Source: Rapana venosa
Lineage: Eukaryota; Mollusca; Gastropoda; Neogastropoda; Muricidae
Reading direction: 5' to 3'
Length of the DNA stretch: 64,000 bases
NCBI GenBank assembly: GCA_028751875.1
Contig: CM054158.1
Coordinates: 8,609,960 to 8,673,959, forward strand
In this document: in pieces, positions 35,211 through 45,859 of the stretch
Layout of the letters: every line of letters starts with the position of its first letter
Position numbering within the stretch: the first letter of the stretch is position 1
Position numbers and translations under genes: made by a program
The notes under the pieces: model-generated
What the model was told of the DNA's origin: nothing
The model's input: the letters and a program-made list of their open reading frames with translations, nothing else
The model's database searches: none

Positions 35211-35755
35211 TTCTTTTCCCCACACACTCCTGGGCCTGTGCCGAGTAGATGTGAAAGCCCTTGGGGCTGGCAGTTCACAGGGGGGCATTTGAAGGATGCT
35301 GTGGTAGTCACCATCCCGAGTCGGAACAGACACCTCTGAACACCATCAAAGTGACCCAGCCGAAGTGCAGGGCCCCTCTGGCTGGTGTCCCACCATGTCC
35401 TAAAATGGACGGGCTCCCTGCTGGATGTGGCTATGGTGTGGAGATCAACGTGAGCAGTGTGGGCACAGCAGGACAGAGACAGCAAGAGGACGAGGCAGCA
35501 AGAGGACGAGGCAGCAAACCCCAAAAGAAGTAAAACCAACAGGTGGCAACGTTAGCTAATTGATCCGACTTCTCCCTGAACTCCCTGAGCAGTTGTTGGT
35601 TCACTGCACTGATTTTTGTTTTTCTCAGGCAGTGGTGTGTCATAGGCAAGTTGAACCTGGTGGAGCCCATCCCTCTGTAGGTAGCAGGATGCATGCTGGG
35701 TATGGTCCTGCCATCTCTACAACCGCCACAGCTGGCATCCTTTTCTAGAAAAGGT
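35211..35755. other. Unassigned; small open frames only
   Basis: A 90-codon plus frame (35261-35533) ends in a duplicated 16-base GAGGACGAGGCAGCAA word. It has no recognisable domain. May be repeat-derived. Confidence 0.35.
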
Positions 35756-35960
35756 GATGGGGCTTTAACGTGTGTGCAAGTAGCTCTGCATGCTTTGGCA
35801 CACAGGAGTGTAGCTTATGTCTGATTCTAAAGGCTTTTAAGGGCGGAATCGGTACACATGAATTTCCAGAGGAAAACACCCCATGAATAGAGATCTCCGT
35901 TGGTCCCTCAATCATCACAGGAGCAAGTTAGAGAGTGGAGCTCTGGCCACTAGTCTACTC
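35756..35960 (-). mobile_element. Old, diverged SINE copy
   Basis: Follows the SINE body order (TTTAACGTGTG, TCTGCATGC, GGCACACAGG, TTTTAAGGG, CCAGAGGAAAACACC), with a decayed head (GGCCACTAGTCTACTC). Much more diverged than its neighbours. Confidence 0.55.
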
Positions 35961-36006
35961 TGCCCTCTGAAACAACAAATAGTAACCCAACTCAATCCAT
36001 CATTTA

Positions 36007-36718
36007 GGGGGCAGGAGAGCCTGGTGGTTAGAGCGATGGATTCATGATCTGCTGACCCGGGTTCGATTGTCCTTCAAGAAGATTTTTCCTCTGGAGTTAA
36101 CATCAGTGCCGACTCCACTCTCCCCAAAAGTCCTTCGGATGAAACTTTAAACCGAGGTCCCGTGTGCGAACGCACGCAGAACATCTTGCGCATACGTTAA
36201 AACCAGTTCCGCTTTATTTATTTTATTTTATTTATTTTATTTTTATTTTTATATCGAGGATAATGGAATAAGCGCTTATGTCCTTTTTTAAATCCAGTCT
36301 CCGTGTGTATGCGTTTTTGTAAATTGTCATCTGTTCCCACCTGCACACAATGGCCTACTCTTAAGAAAAGCGAAACAGGATTTTAACGTGTGCGCAAGAT
36401 GTTCTGCGTGCGTTCGCACACGGGGCTTCGGTTTATAGTCTCATCCGAAGGACTTTTGGGGAGTGCGGAGTCTGCACTGATGTTAACTCCAGGGGAAAAT
36501 ATCCCCTTGAACGGGAATCGAAACCAGGTTGTCATATTGCGAGCGCAATGTTAACCACTAGGCTATCCCGTCCCCCTTTTCGGAAGAGTAGGCCATTGTG
36601 TGCCGGTGAGAACGGATGACAAAATTAACAAAACTGCATACACACGGTGACTAGATGAAAAAAAGCATATGGGTGCTTATTCCATTATCCTCGATATAAA
36701 AGAATAAATAAATAAATG
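36007..36718 (+). mobile_element. SINE split by a second SINE
   Basis: Left part 36007-36217 has the head (GAGCCTGGTGG A-box-like, GGGTTCGATTG B-box-like) and body up to CCAGTTCCGCTTT. The right part resumes at about 36579 with CTTTTCGGAAGAGTAGGCC and ends in the tail and (AAAT)n near 36718. The two parts join exactly in the family consensus (GTTCCGCTTTTCGGAAG). Confidence 0.88.
36218..36578 (-). mobile_element. Full-length SINE nested in the plus-strand SINE
   Basis: Complete minus copy: (ATTT)n tail, TATATCGAGGATAATGG, body, and head ending GGCTATCCCGTCCCC. A CTTT word on both sides may be the target duplication. It is younger than its host copy. Confidence 0.9.
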
Positions 36719-37080
36719 TACAACTTCAAACCTTTGTGTCAGTACAGAAGTAGCATGAGCATCAAGACGACCCATTTCATTCAAAAACTTCCACAGATGG
36801 CTGTAGTTTACACGTATCACACATTGTTGCATTCACAACAACCTCTCATTAAATTCAGTGCCATGGATCAGCAAATTCTTCAGACATGATATCATATTCA
36901 TGTGGTTACACTGCCATTTGAAGCCGAAAACTGCATGACTTTTTATGGTTTACATTCCTCCACTACAAGCACAAAGGTTCACCATTGGTGAGATTTTTCC
37001 ATATGTTGCCTAGGAAGTCCCAACAACTAAACCCAAAAAACAATGTACATACGGGCTATCATAGTCACTCCATGGACAAT
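36719..37080. other. No gene; possible 5' LTR remnant
   Basis: If the primer-binding site at 37081 is real, this interval would hold the end of a 5' LTR. I could not find a matching 3' LTR. Confidence 0.3.
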
Positions 37081-37098
37081 TGGCGTCGCCGACAGGAT
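37081..37098 (+). promoter_or_regulatory. Candidate LTR-retrotransposon primer-binding site
   Basis: TGGCGTCGCCGACAGGAT begins with TGG, as expected for pairing with a tRNA 3' CCA end, and lies 53 bases before the gag-like start. The tRNA partner is not identified. Confidence 0.4.
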
Positions 37099-37150
37099 AG
37101 CAGATCAGTTTTTATTTACCATACACACACAAACAGCTCAGTAGACTACC

Positions 37151-37903
37151 ATGGCGTACCAGGAGAAGAGATGGTGTTCCCTGCCTGAACTGCAGAACTT
37201 TTATGGTAAACTGACAGACCAGTCAGTGGAGGATTTCTCCATGGAAGTGGACCGAGTCCTGGCAGCCTAGCCTATGAGAGAGGCGATGGCTGCCTACTAC
37301 ATCTTCAGCCATCTGAAGGGAGTGGCTCGAAGAGAGGTCATGCTGCACACGATAGATGAAGCCAACACCCCAGAGAAGATCATCAACATCCTCGGGGCCG
37401 TGTTTGGTGACAGGCGACGGACCACCACTCTCCTGTCTGCCTTCTACAGTCGGGACCAGCTGCCAGGAGAGTTGGTCCTGGACTACTCTCATGTGTTGAG
37501 GGGCCTGGAGAGGACCACCCACATGAGGAAGGCAGGTGCCCTTACTGCTGACCTGTTGATGGACAGGTTCATTGAAGGACTTTTCAATCCAGTGTTGAAA
37601 AGAGAACTACGCCATATGGTAGGGAGGAAGCCCCAAACCATCTTCTTCCAGACCAGAGATGAAACGTTAAGGTGGTTAAGTGAGGAAGAAGAACAAGAAG
37701 AGAAAGACAATGTGACTGGGCAAAGTGAACTGACAGTGTCTCTGAAGCAACAAATGGTAGTGTTAGAGGATAAGGTGAATCCCTGCATGAGTCAGTTCTG
37801 TCAGTTACAGCTTTCGTTGGAAATAATGTTTCTGCTGGGAAATGGAACCAAAGAAAGAGAAGGAAGCGTAACAAATACAAACCTGTTAAGGTCCCAGTTC
37901 TGA
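37151..37903 (+). pseudogene. LTR-retrotransposon gag-like (capsid) gene with premature stop
   Basis: ATG at 37151 opens MAYQEKRWCSLPELQNFYG; an in-frame TAG at 37268 interrupts codon 40, and the frame continues from MREAMAAYYIFSHL to 37903. The central part (HLKGVARREVMLH, ILGAVFGDRR, LLSAFYSRDQLPGE, VLRGLERT, LLMDRFIEGL, LKRELRHMVG) has the spacing and helices of Ty3/Gypsy-type capsids: hydrophobic LxG-x-A, FGD, F-x-R-x-Q-x-x-GE, RF-x-x-GL. After an acidic EEEEQEEKD segment a frameshift near 37780 diverts the frame; in another frame a Lys/Arg-rich KRRKRNKYKPVK follows. No CCHC zinc knuckle, protease or integrase is seen. A domesticated gag-like host gene is possible, but the stop and frameshift argue against it. 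Confidence 0.7.
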
Positions 37904-38440
37904 GAGATCCAAACCCCCATAATGTTGCCTTGAAGGGTTTCAAACAACTGAAAGATAGTGGTCTTTGGATAAAACAAGTAAGGATCCTCTGCTAACTTCG
38001 CCTAGCATGGAGGATGAGTCACAAGAGGGTGAATAGGTGCAGCTTCCCATTCCACCCAAACCAGGTATTTCTGGTTCTTTCCAAACAAGGAAAGGTAGTG
38101 GACAAAGTGAAAAGATGTCCATGGCTGTGGCTGAAAGATATTTGAGATCTTTGAATGAATTGGCAAAAACCAGTTCACAAGGTGCATGTCCCATCCAGAA
38201 AGGCAAAGACCTAGGCTTTCAGGGCTTGATGTGGGTTTGTCCCATAAGGTTCCTGACAGAGGAAAGTGGTTCAGGAAAGAGCCATTGCTGTGCAGAGACA
38301 GGTTTATGGCAAATAGGAATCATCACATTCCTATGTGGGTTTCTGCAGTGCTTAGAAAGTGTGGTTGTGATTACAAGTCTTGGATTTGTAGTATTGTGAA
38401 TGTTTTGTTCTTTTCTTTTCAGGATTGTGTTAATGCATGA
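37904..38440 (+). pseudogene. Coding-like continuation downstream of gag, frame-shifted
   Basis: Peptides such as MSMAVAERYLRSLNEL (about 38115-38162) and a following frame with GLSHKVPDRGKWFRK and CGCDYKSWICS look coding-like but lie in different frames. I do not recognise the domain. It could be the C-terminal part of the gag-like protein. Confidence 0.4.
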
Positions 38441-39839
38441 TAATGTTTTCTGCCTGTGTCACTTTTGTGTTGCAAATGTCTTGATTTTTCAGGAAATTGT
38501 TATTGCATTGAATATGGTTTGATGATTATGTTGGTAGGTATATGTAAATGATATTAATTGTTTCTAATGATAACAGTAATTAGAGAAGCTATGAGGAAGA
38601 TAATTAGAGTATGATGAGTATGTCAAATAGTATTTTGCTGGGTAAATCTAGTGTTGTCACTTGTGAAGCTAGTTATTGAAGGGTTGGTTTTGAAGTAGGT
38701 CTAATTGATATAGACCTAGTGGGCAAATCTTAGTTTTCATAAGCTTTGTGGAGTTTCTTTGGTTAGTTTCTGATCAATGTTCAGTATCTCTGTCAAAGAA
38801 GAAAGAATTTTCAGCATGTCTATTTGGTAGTTCTTTGATCTGATTCGGAGCATGCAATGAGGACATTGCATTTTAAAAGCTTGGGGAGTGTGTTATAGTG
38901 TGCACTTTGCCTCTATAACGTTTGAACTATAACCTCCTTTCCTTCCCTTCCCCCCCACCCCCCCTTTCCTATCTAGTCTAGGAAGAACTGTTCAACCTGA
39001 TTAGACTTCATGATTTGCTTAGTTCAGCAATTCTAAAAGAGAGTTAGGTTTCTTTGTCAACCTCCAAGTTACAGTGTGCTGTTTGGACAAACTTCTGGTG
39101 TGTTTGTATACCCATGGCTGTGGGCTGGGAGACCTATCAATTCATTGAGGCCTGTGTACTGTCACACCTTCTCTCACATTAGTCTCTGTGAGTTAGAGGT
39201 CTTGGCAACGCAGTGGTATGGTGTAGCTAAGTGTTCTCACTGCAGGCCTATAGTCCCGGCTGGCGGATCAGCCTTTGTCTTAACAGTCCCTTTGTCAGCT
39301 ACAAAGGAGTGCAATCTATTCATGACCTGAGGCATTGTTGTAGAGTGTCCAGTGGAACAGTCATGTGATAAACACCTTAGAGCTTGCTACAGCTAGTCTT
39401 ATTCAACAGGCTTGTGGGCCTCTTTCTTGATGAATTACACCCCCCTCCCACCCCTCTTTCCTCTAGTGAATCGGCAGATGTTGTCATGTTGTCAGACCAT
39501 TGGTTGATTTTAGTTTGTGAATAAATTTGTTTGTCAGCTGATTTTGATGTGTGGTCAGAAATTGCTAGTCTCAGTTTCCAATGCTTTTTCATTGGTCATT
39601 TTGGGAAATTTTATAGTCCTGCAAGAAAACCCAACCCCAAACCAAAAGGGGTTCATGGGTGTTTTAAAAGTCATTATCTTACTTGGGGGTCTGGTGCTTT
39701 ACATTTTTTCTTGAGTAAAACGGCTTTTGGTGTGGAAACACAAATGACTTTGGAGAGGAAACAACAGTTTTTTTCCCCTCTTGAGCTGTAGGGAAAAATT
39801 TCCCCTTTTTGGAAAAGGTTTTGGGTTAAAAGAGATTTA
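38441..39839. other. No gene; possible polypurine tract and LTR start
   Basis: CTTGGGGAG followed by TGTGTTATAG at about 38880-38898 resembles a polypurine tract next to an LTR 5' TG. No second LTR copy was found, so this is weak. The rest is unassigned, with C-rich patches at 38949 and 39439. Confidence 0.3.
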
Positions 39840-42800
39840 TAAAGGGAAAAAAGCGGGTTTAAAATAAATGAATTTCAGGGGTTTGTGACTACTTGACTTA
39901 TCCCCTCTGGCCCTTTGGGGGGAACCCATGGGGGCCTGCAAAAAACAACACCCCCCAACGAACAGGGGCCCTTGGAGACCCCCTTCACTCGGCCCCATGT
40001 CTTCCGGTTTGCCTTTTTTTCTTCGCCCAAAAATTTTTCCCCGCCAGGTCTGTTTTGGGTCGCCCAAACCCTTTCCGCTTCCCTTTGGATTCCAGAAAGG
40101 CCGGCCCCTGGGACATTTGACGAAAGGCTTGCGGATTTATGGCCGACCCCACCCCCCACTTCCTTTGTTTAATGATGGATCGTTTGGGGGTTTGTCTGGA
40201 CCTTTCCCAAAAGTTGTTTTTTTATATGACCCCCGGCCACCTGATGTTGAGGATGTCCCCTGAGGCTTTTGTTGGTAAAAAGACGGTTTGTGGTTTTGGG
40301 TTTTTTGTTACCCCCAGGTTTCTGAGCCAAAAAAGTGGGAAACCGATTGACATTGGTGTTGTAGATCCGAAGCTTATTTTAAAATGAAAAAGGGGCTGTT
40401 GACCCCCCAAAATTGGGCCGAAAGGGTGTTGAAGGCGTGGGGGCTTTGTTGATTGGGCATTTTTGATGGCTTCATCTTTTTCCCCCAAACTTTTCCCCTT
40501 GGACGACACTCCCCCCAGGTAAAAAAAACTTGCTGACTTCTTTGATGTTTCTAGCTGCACCCGCACTGGTCATGTGTTTTTTGGTTTGTTCACCCCTCAT
40601 AAACTCCGTCTTCCCAATTTTGTTTTGGAGGCCAGTTTTTTTCAGCTTCGTCAGAAAACACGAAAAAAGTTTCTTTTGGGTGCGCCCTTTTTTCCCCTGG
40701 GGGGAGAAAAGGGCAAAAGTCGTCTGCGAAAGTCCGGGTCTTCCACCCTGTTTCCCTGGGGGTCCACTGTATGCCGTTCCCCGTCTCTGGGGCCTGCCCG
40801 CTTTATCCAGCAACCACAAACGGGAAAAAGGTTGGCAACAACAACACCCCTGACGAACCCCCCGGGCCTGTACGGAAAGGTTTCCGTCATTTTCCCCTTT
40901 CCCATGGATGACTTGAAGGGGGCATTTTCATATAGCTGCGGGATGATGGGGGGATAAACCTTTGGTGAAACCCATAGGGGATGCATCAGTTTCCAAATGC
41001 CCATCTCTGTCAAACACTTCAAATGCCTTCTGGAAGCCCGACAAAAAACGGGAAAAAAAGGGGGGCCTGCCACCCCCAGGGACTGCTCAAATGATATGCC
41101 CCATTGTGGCGTTTTGACGGGTGCATAATCTTTTCTTGCCTAAACCCCTGTTCATCCGAAGTGTCTTGTCCAGTGCGTCTTCAGTCTGTCTAGAAATGAT
41201 TCCTTGTCATATTTTTCCCTGGGAGGGACATATAGATTCCTCTCCATTTGTTGAAAGGGGGAAAGGTCCCCTTTTTTTGGGCAGTTTTACGAGAGGGCCT
41301 TTTTTCCAGTTTCTGGTAAAATTTTCTCTTGCTCCCAAAACTTTTTTTTAGGAGGGGGGTATAACATCTCAAGGGAAAAATTGGATTGCCCTCCCTTTCC
41401 CGTGTTTTCGGGTGGTAAAAAAATTTTTGGGGCCTGCTGCTTTGCCTGTTTTTAAAGGGGACTTATGGTTTTGGGTGATCTCATTTTTGGGTGGGGGGCC
41501 GGGTTTGATCCCAAAGGGGATTTCAGTAGGGGGGGGATGTCAGGCGGCATGTGTGGGCGGGTCTGTTAAAAAACGTTTTTTTGAAGTGCTCGGGCCATCT
41601 TCCCTCTCTGGTCCCTCCTAAACCCGGGAAATGGTATTGCCATTTTTAATCTTTGACAGGGCAGCTGGGTTTGTTGTTTTTTTCCTGAGAGATTTCGTGA
41701 ACCGAAAAGTCCTTTTTATTTCCCTTTGGGGCCTGCTGCAGTCTCTGCTTCCCTTTAGTCAGTTCCTCAATAATTTTCTCTTGTCTCTTTCCTGGGATTT
41801 TTTTAAATGCCCGGTTTTTTTTTCCCAGTACAAGCCCCAGTTTCCTGTTTTTTTTTCCTTATCTTTTTGTTTTTGGGTTTATCCCGATCTTTCAGCGTTT
41901 TCCCCCTCGTGATTTAGTGGGCCCCTTTTTCTGTTTTCAGCCCCCTCCCTTTTATTTTTTTTGTTTTTTTTTTCCCAGTACTGTTTGGCATTTGTCTTTT
42001 TCCCGGGCTCACGGGAGACTCCCATTTCCTTTGACTGTTTTTCCCCTGCCAAACTGGGAAAGGGGACACTGAAGTTTTTTCCTCCCCTTTTTGAGCCCGA
42101 ATTCTTCTATTTTTTTTTCTTTTCCCTTTTGGGTTTGCAAAAATTGGGAAATTGGTGATGGTCCCTTCCTGCCCGGTCGAAAAGTAGGCTTTGAGCCTTT
42201 TGGGCTTGAGGGTGGCAACAACAAGATGATGGGCTGATGCGCATCTGCCTTTCCCCGGGTTCAAACCCCGACTCATGCAGGCCCCCCTTTTCCACTTTCG
42301 CCCGAAAGGGTTTAGGGGGCAATTTTTTGGTTTTTTGTCTTGCCATCGGGGGAATCCATGTGGCTTGTTGGGCTTTCTTGGAGGAAAGATGGGGCCTTTC
42401 CCAAAGACCAGGTTTTGTTAAACATGGGGAAAAAATTTTTGTTAAAAGTTTTTTTTCCGGGTTTTTATTTTTTTTCTCCAGTCCCCTGTCTGCCCCTGAT
42501 CAGTTCTCCCGTTTTTGGGTTTTCCCGTCCCCCACGTTGGGATTCATGTCTCCCTTTTGTATTTTTTGTCCCTCTTTTGGGGCTTTGGGCCTGATGGTCT
42601 GGAAATTGTTTTAAAGAATTTTTCTTTATCTTCTAAATCTCTTTATTTGTTGGAAGGGGTAGCACGAACGATGGTAACCTTTCGGCCCTTTTTAGTTTAA
42701 ACGTGCTGTAACCGGGGTTACCCCTGTTCCCCAAACAGCATGCTTGCTTGCTTCAAAGGGCTCATCAGCAGGGGGACTCCATGTTTGTGGGGGTGGCCTT

Positions 42801-43320
42801 TTTCCTGTCCAGAGTAGATGATAGTGTCTCCACTCGCAAGTTTTGTCTGCCCGGTTCCATTCCATCTGGTCTCGCACAGGCCAAGGATCTTTAGGTTGTA
42901 CCTGTGCATTTCTCTACTCACCTGTGCTGTTTTACCGGTTTCGTACAGGGTTCTGATGTTCCAGGTCCCTATCCTGGTTGTTGACTTGGTTGTTAAAAGA
43001 GTTGTCGGTGCACTGGCTTCCCGAAGGCTTTCACCAGCACATGTCATAGGCTCTACCAGAGAGGACTCTTCTCCAGCCATGTCGCTCGTAAGAGGTATTG
43101 TTGCAGTTTCAGTAACAGAGTGGTTTTTAAGTGAATGGGTCGTTAGCCCAATGCACAACCCCCAACCTGGAGGACCAGGGTGCATCGTTTAGTCTGGCTC
43201 CTCCCCCCACAGACCTGTTGAACATGGTTGAACCTGCCAGAGGCCGAAGCCCCCGCCCACATAGCTCTGGGGGTCATTGAAGCACGCAAACCATCCCACC
43301 ACGACAAGGTGATACACCAT
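39840..43320 (-). pseudogene. RTE-clade LINE, nearly full length, heavily frame-broken
   Basis: Reading the minus strand from 43320: a structured 5' leader with a GGCTTCGGCC hairpin. The endonuclease start follows (RIGTWNIRTLYETGK, ILGLCETRWNG, TIIYSGQE), then GDMN-like and ATWIPP segments, ADAHQPI/HHLVVATLK (about 42190-42260) and a linker. RT pieces follow: IWKLMHPLWVSPKVY...QLYENAPFK (about 40900-41010), TGLQNKIGKTEFMR (about 40590-40640), FFYLGGVSSKG (about 40480-40520), ILNIRWPG (about 40230), and a C-terminal IQREAERVWATQNRP-like region. Order and spacing fit a 3.3-kb RTE. The many frameshifts are mostly at homopolymer runs, and the conserved YADD box is not readable. Whether the damage is age or poor consensus is not settled. 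Confidence 0.8.
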
Positions 43321-45859
43321 CGGGACAGTCATGTGTGTGTAATAGCTGAATTTAGTTATTGATTGAATATTGTGACTGGCACCATTAAGTGTGTGTAGTT
43401 GCTTTACACATGAAAGTTGGCTAAAGTCATGAGACTGTTATTATATTATTGTGTAACACATAGTAAGGGGAAATAACTCCCATGTGCTACAAGAATGATC
43501 TCCTCTTGATGAATTATTTCCCTTGATTTTAAACTTCCTGTCTTTTCAAACCCTTATTTCCTCCCAGACCGTAGAGTGGTGAGCATGTTTGCTCAAGACT
43601 CTCTTGAGTCTGATGTTCCCCATTACGGTATGGTTGATCTTTTTAAGCTAACTTCAACTTTATTTTTTAAAAGCTGTAAAGGCATATGAGGTATCTGTTT
43701 AATTTCAATTTTGAAGGTTTCAAGCTTGTGAATTAAGAAGTGATTATTTTGAACAAGAAAGCAAGTGGCAAATTTGACCTTAGTCATTGTCATTGTTGTA
43801 CTAGGTTCAATTTTGGGCAGAATATTGTTCAGCCAACAAAATGCTGAAAAAATCAAACTAAGGCTTCTCACTGTGTATAATATATGTGTGTAAAAGCCTA
43901 GTGTGGTTTTGTAATGATTGTTATTATTAAGAATGTAAACGTCTATTTTTGTGAGGAATTATATAGTAATCCTTAAACAGGTGCAATAACTTTGGAATGT
44001 CATTGGGGATTAATTGAATTAAATTTATGTGAATTAATGTTTATACAGTTTCATAGGATAGACCATCAGCTATCCTCATGTAAATGAAACATATGTAAGA
44101 CTAGCTAGATAGTTATTGTATGTGGTGATTTTGGTGGATATGTTAGATTTGTTGTAAGGATAATTGTTCTCATAAGAGTTGGGAAATGGGTATTTAAACT
44201 GAGAGTACATTTTGAAGATTTGTTTTACTGTGACAAACTCTGGTTAGTGTTTCAGTGTTTACTGTGTGGGTATTCATATTAAGTTGTCATTAATATGTTA
44301 TACCTGAAAGTGTGGGCCTTGTGGTGACTTGTATCCTTAATCCTGTGATAGTGTTTGATTTCATGAAGAGATCAAATGGTTTATTGATTGTTCCTTTTCA
44401 TTTCAGGAACATCATTCAACGCTTTCATCGCTTCACCGTTCATTGTTTATGATTTATCACTTTAATCATGAATGGTTCATTGTTTTATCATTCAATTGAT
44501 TTGGTCAGTTGTGAATCTTTTGATCTCTGATCTGAGATGGATCCTGGATTGGTTGTGTGTTGAGGACTGGACATATGTTTTGAGTAACTGGACAAAATAA
44601 TAGAATAATTTGTGTTTTGAATTGGGAAAGTAGATTAGCAAAAATTTTGCTCTGGTATAGAATACTTTTGTTTGGTTGTTAGCTAAATTTATTTTTGCTA
44701 ACTCAACTGACATGAGGTTTTCGTTTGTAGGAATTTTTGAATTCCCAAAAAAAGAAGAAGAAAAAATTTTTTGGATCGGGGTTTTATTCAAAAATTGGAT
44801 TTCATGCTAAAAGGGGTTTTCATAATAATAATCATTATTTGTTTTGGTGTTTTATTGAATGAATTGATAAAAAAAAATGCATTGATCACGGTAAATATGG
44901 GGATTGTAAAAAAACATTTGGATAGACACTAAAAGCAAAGTTAAAATTGAGAAAAAATTTGACTCTCAAAGATTTAAGACTTAAAGGTTAGACTTAATCA
45001 GTACAGGCCTGGGCCTAGCGACCCCTGTGGAAATTGCCCTTCTAAAGTAGGCAGTCTGACATGTGACTTGTGCATGTTAGTCTTTGTGTCAAAAGTGGTT
45101 AATTTGTATGTGGTTTTGTCACCACAAATTTGCCTGCTCTCCTCTCTCTCTTTTTCCTCTTCTCTCTCTCTCTCCCTCTCTCCTCTCTTCTTCTCTCTCC
45201 CCCCAACCCTCTCCTCTCTCTCTCTCTCTCATATCCCAAATATCCAGGGGGTATATGGGGGCCAATTTTGTGAAAGATCTTAGTATCGCTAATTTCTGTT
45301 GACTTTTATTAGGATAATTCAGTTGAAGTATTGGGGAAAGGGTTTTTTTCCTATTTATTTTGGGGTTCTTAGGTTTCTGCTGGTGGGGGGGGTAAATTAT
45401 TTCACCAACAGAGAATAAGGTGCCTCCTTCCCTCCGCTAGCCGGGGGAGACCCTTGGGCAAGGTGGGGTACCCACTTAGCCTCCCGATCGGGTTAGTGAA
45501 CCAGGGGAAGGCAGGTACAGATATGTTTTGAGAGCCAATATTTTTTTGGGAAACTGGTCAGCACTTAAATGTGTTAGACAGAGATACTATATGAGTACAA
45601 TGCTAAGAAAATCCGCCATACGACCCTGCTCTAAGAAAGTAATTGCAGCCTACATAGGTATACTTTCGCAAAAAATGTCATGGTAACAAAAAGAAACAGA
45701 AACAGATAACAGCTAAAGGGGGGCTTCCAGTTTATCTGGAAGTTCCTCGCTCGTAGGGGGATTATGTGCGACAGGTAACCCTCGATCGTCATCCACGACT
45801 GTCCCACCGAAAACCTCTCAAAGGGGTACATAAACGTACGGACTATCACAAAAAGGAAA
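43321..45859. other. No gene recognised; AT-rich, one (CT)n tract
   Basis: Mostly AT-rich unique-looking sequence. A (CT)n tract lies at 45136-45232. Small minus frames at 43623-43871 and 44492-44791 have no recognisable family. The piece 45400-45850 may be the 5' leader of the next LINE. Confidence 0.5.
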
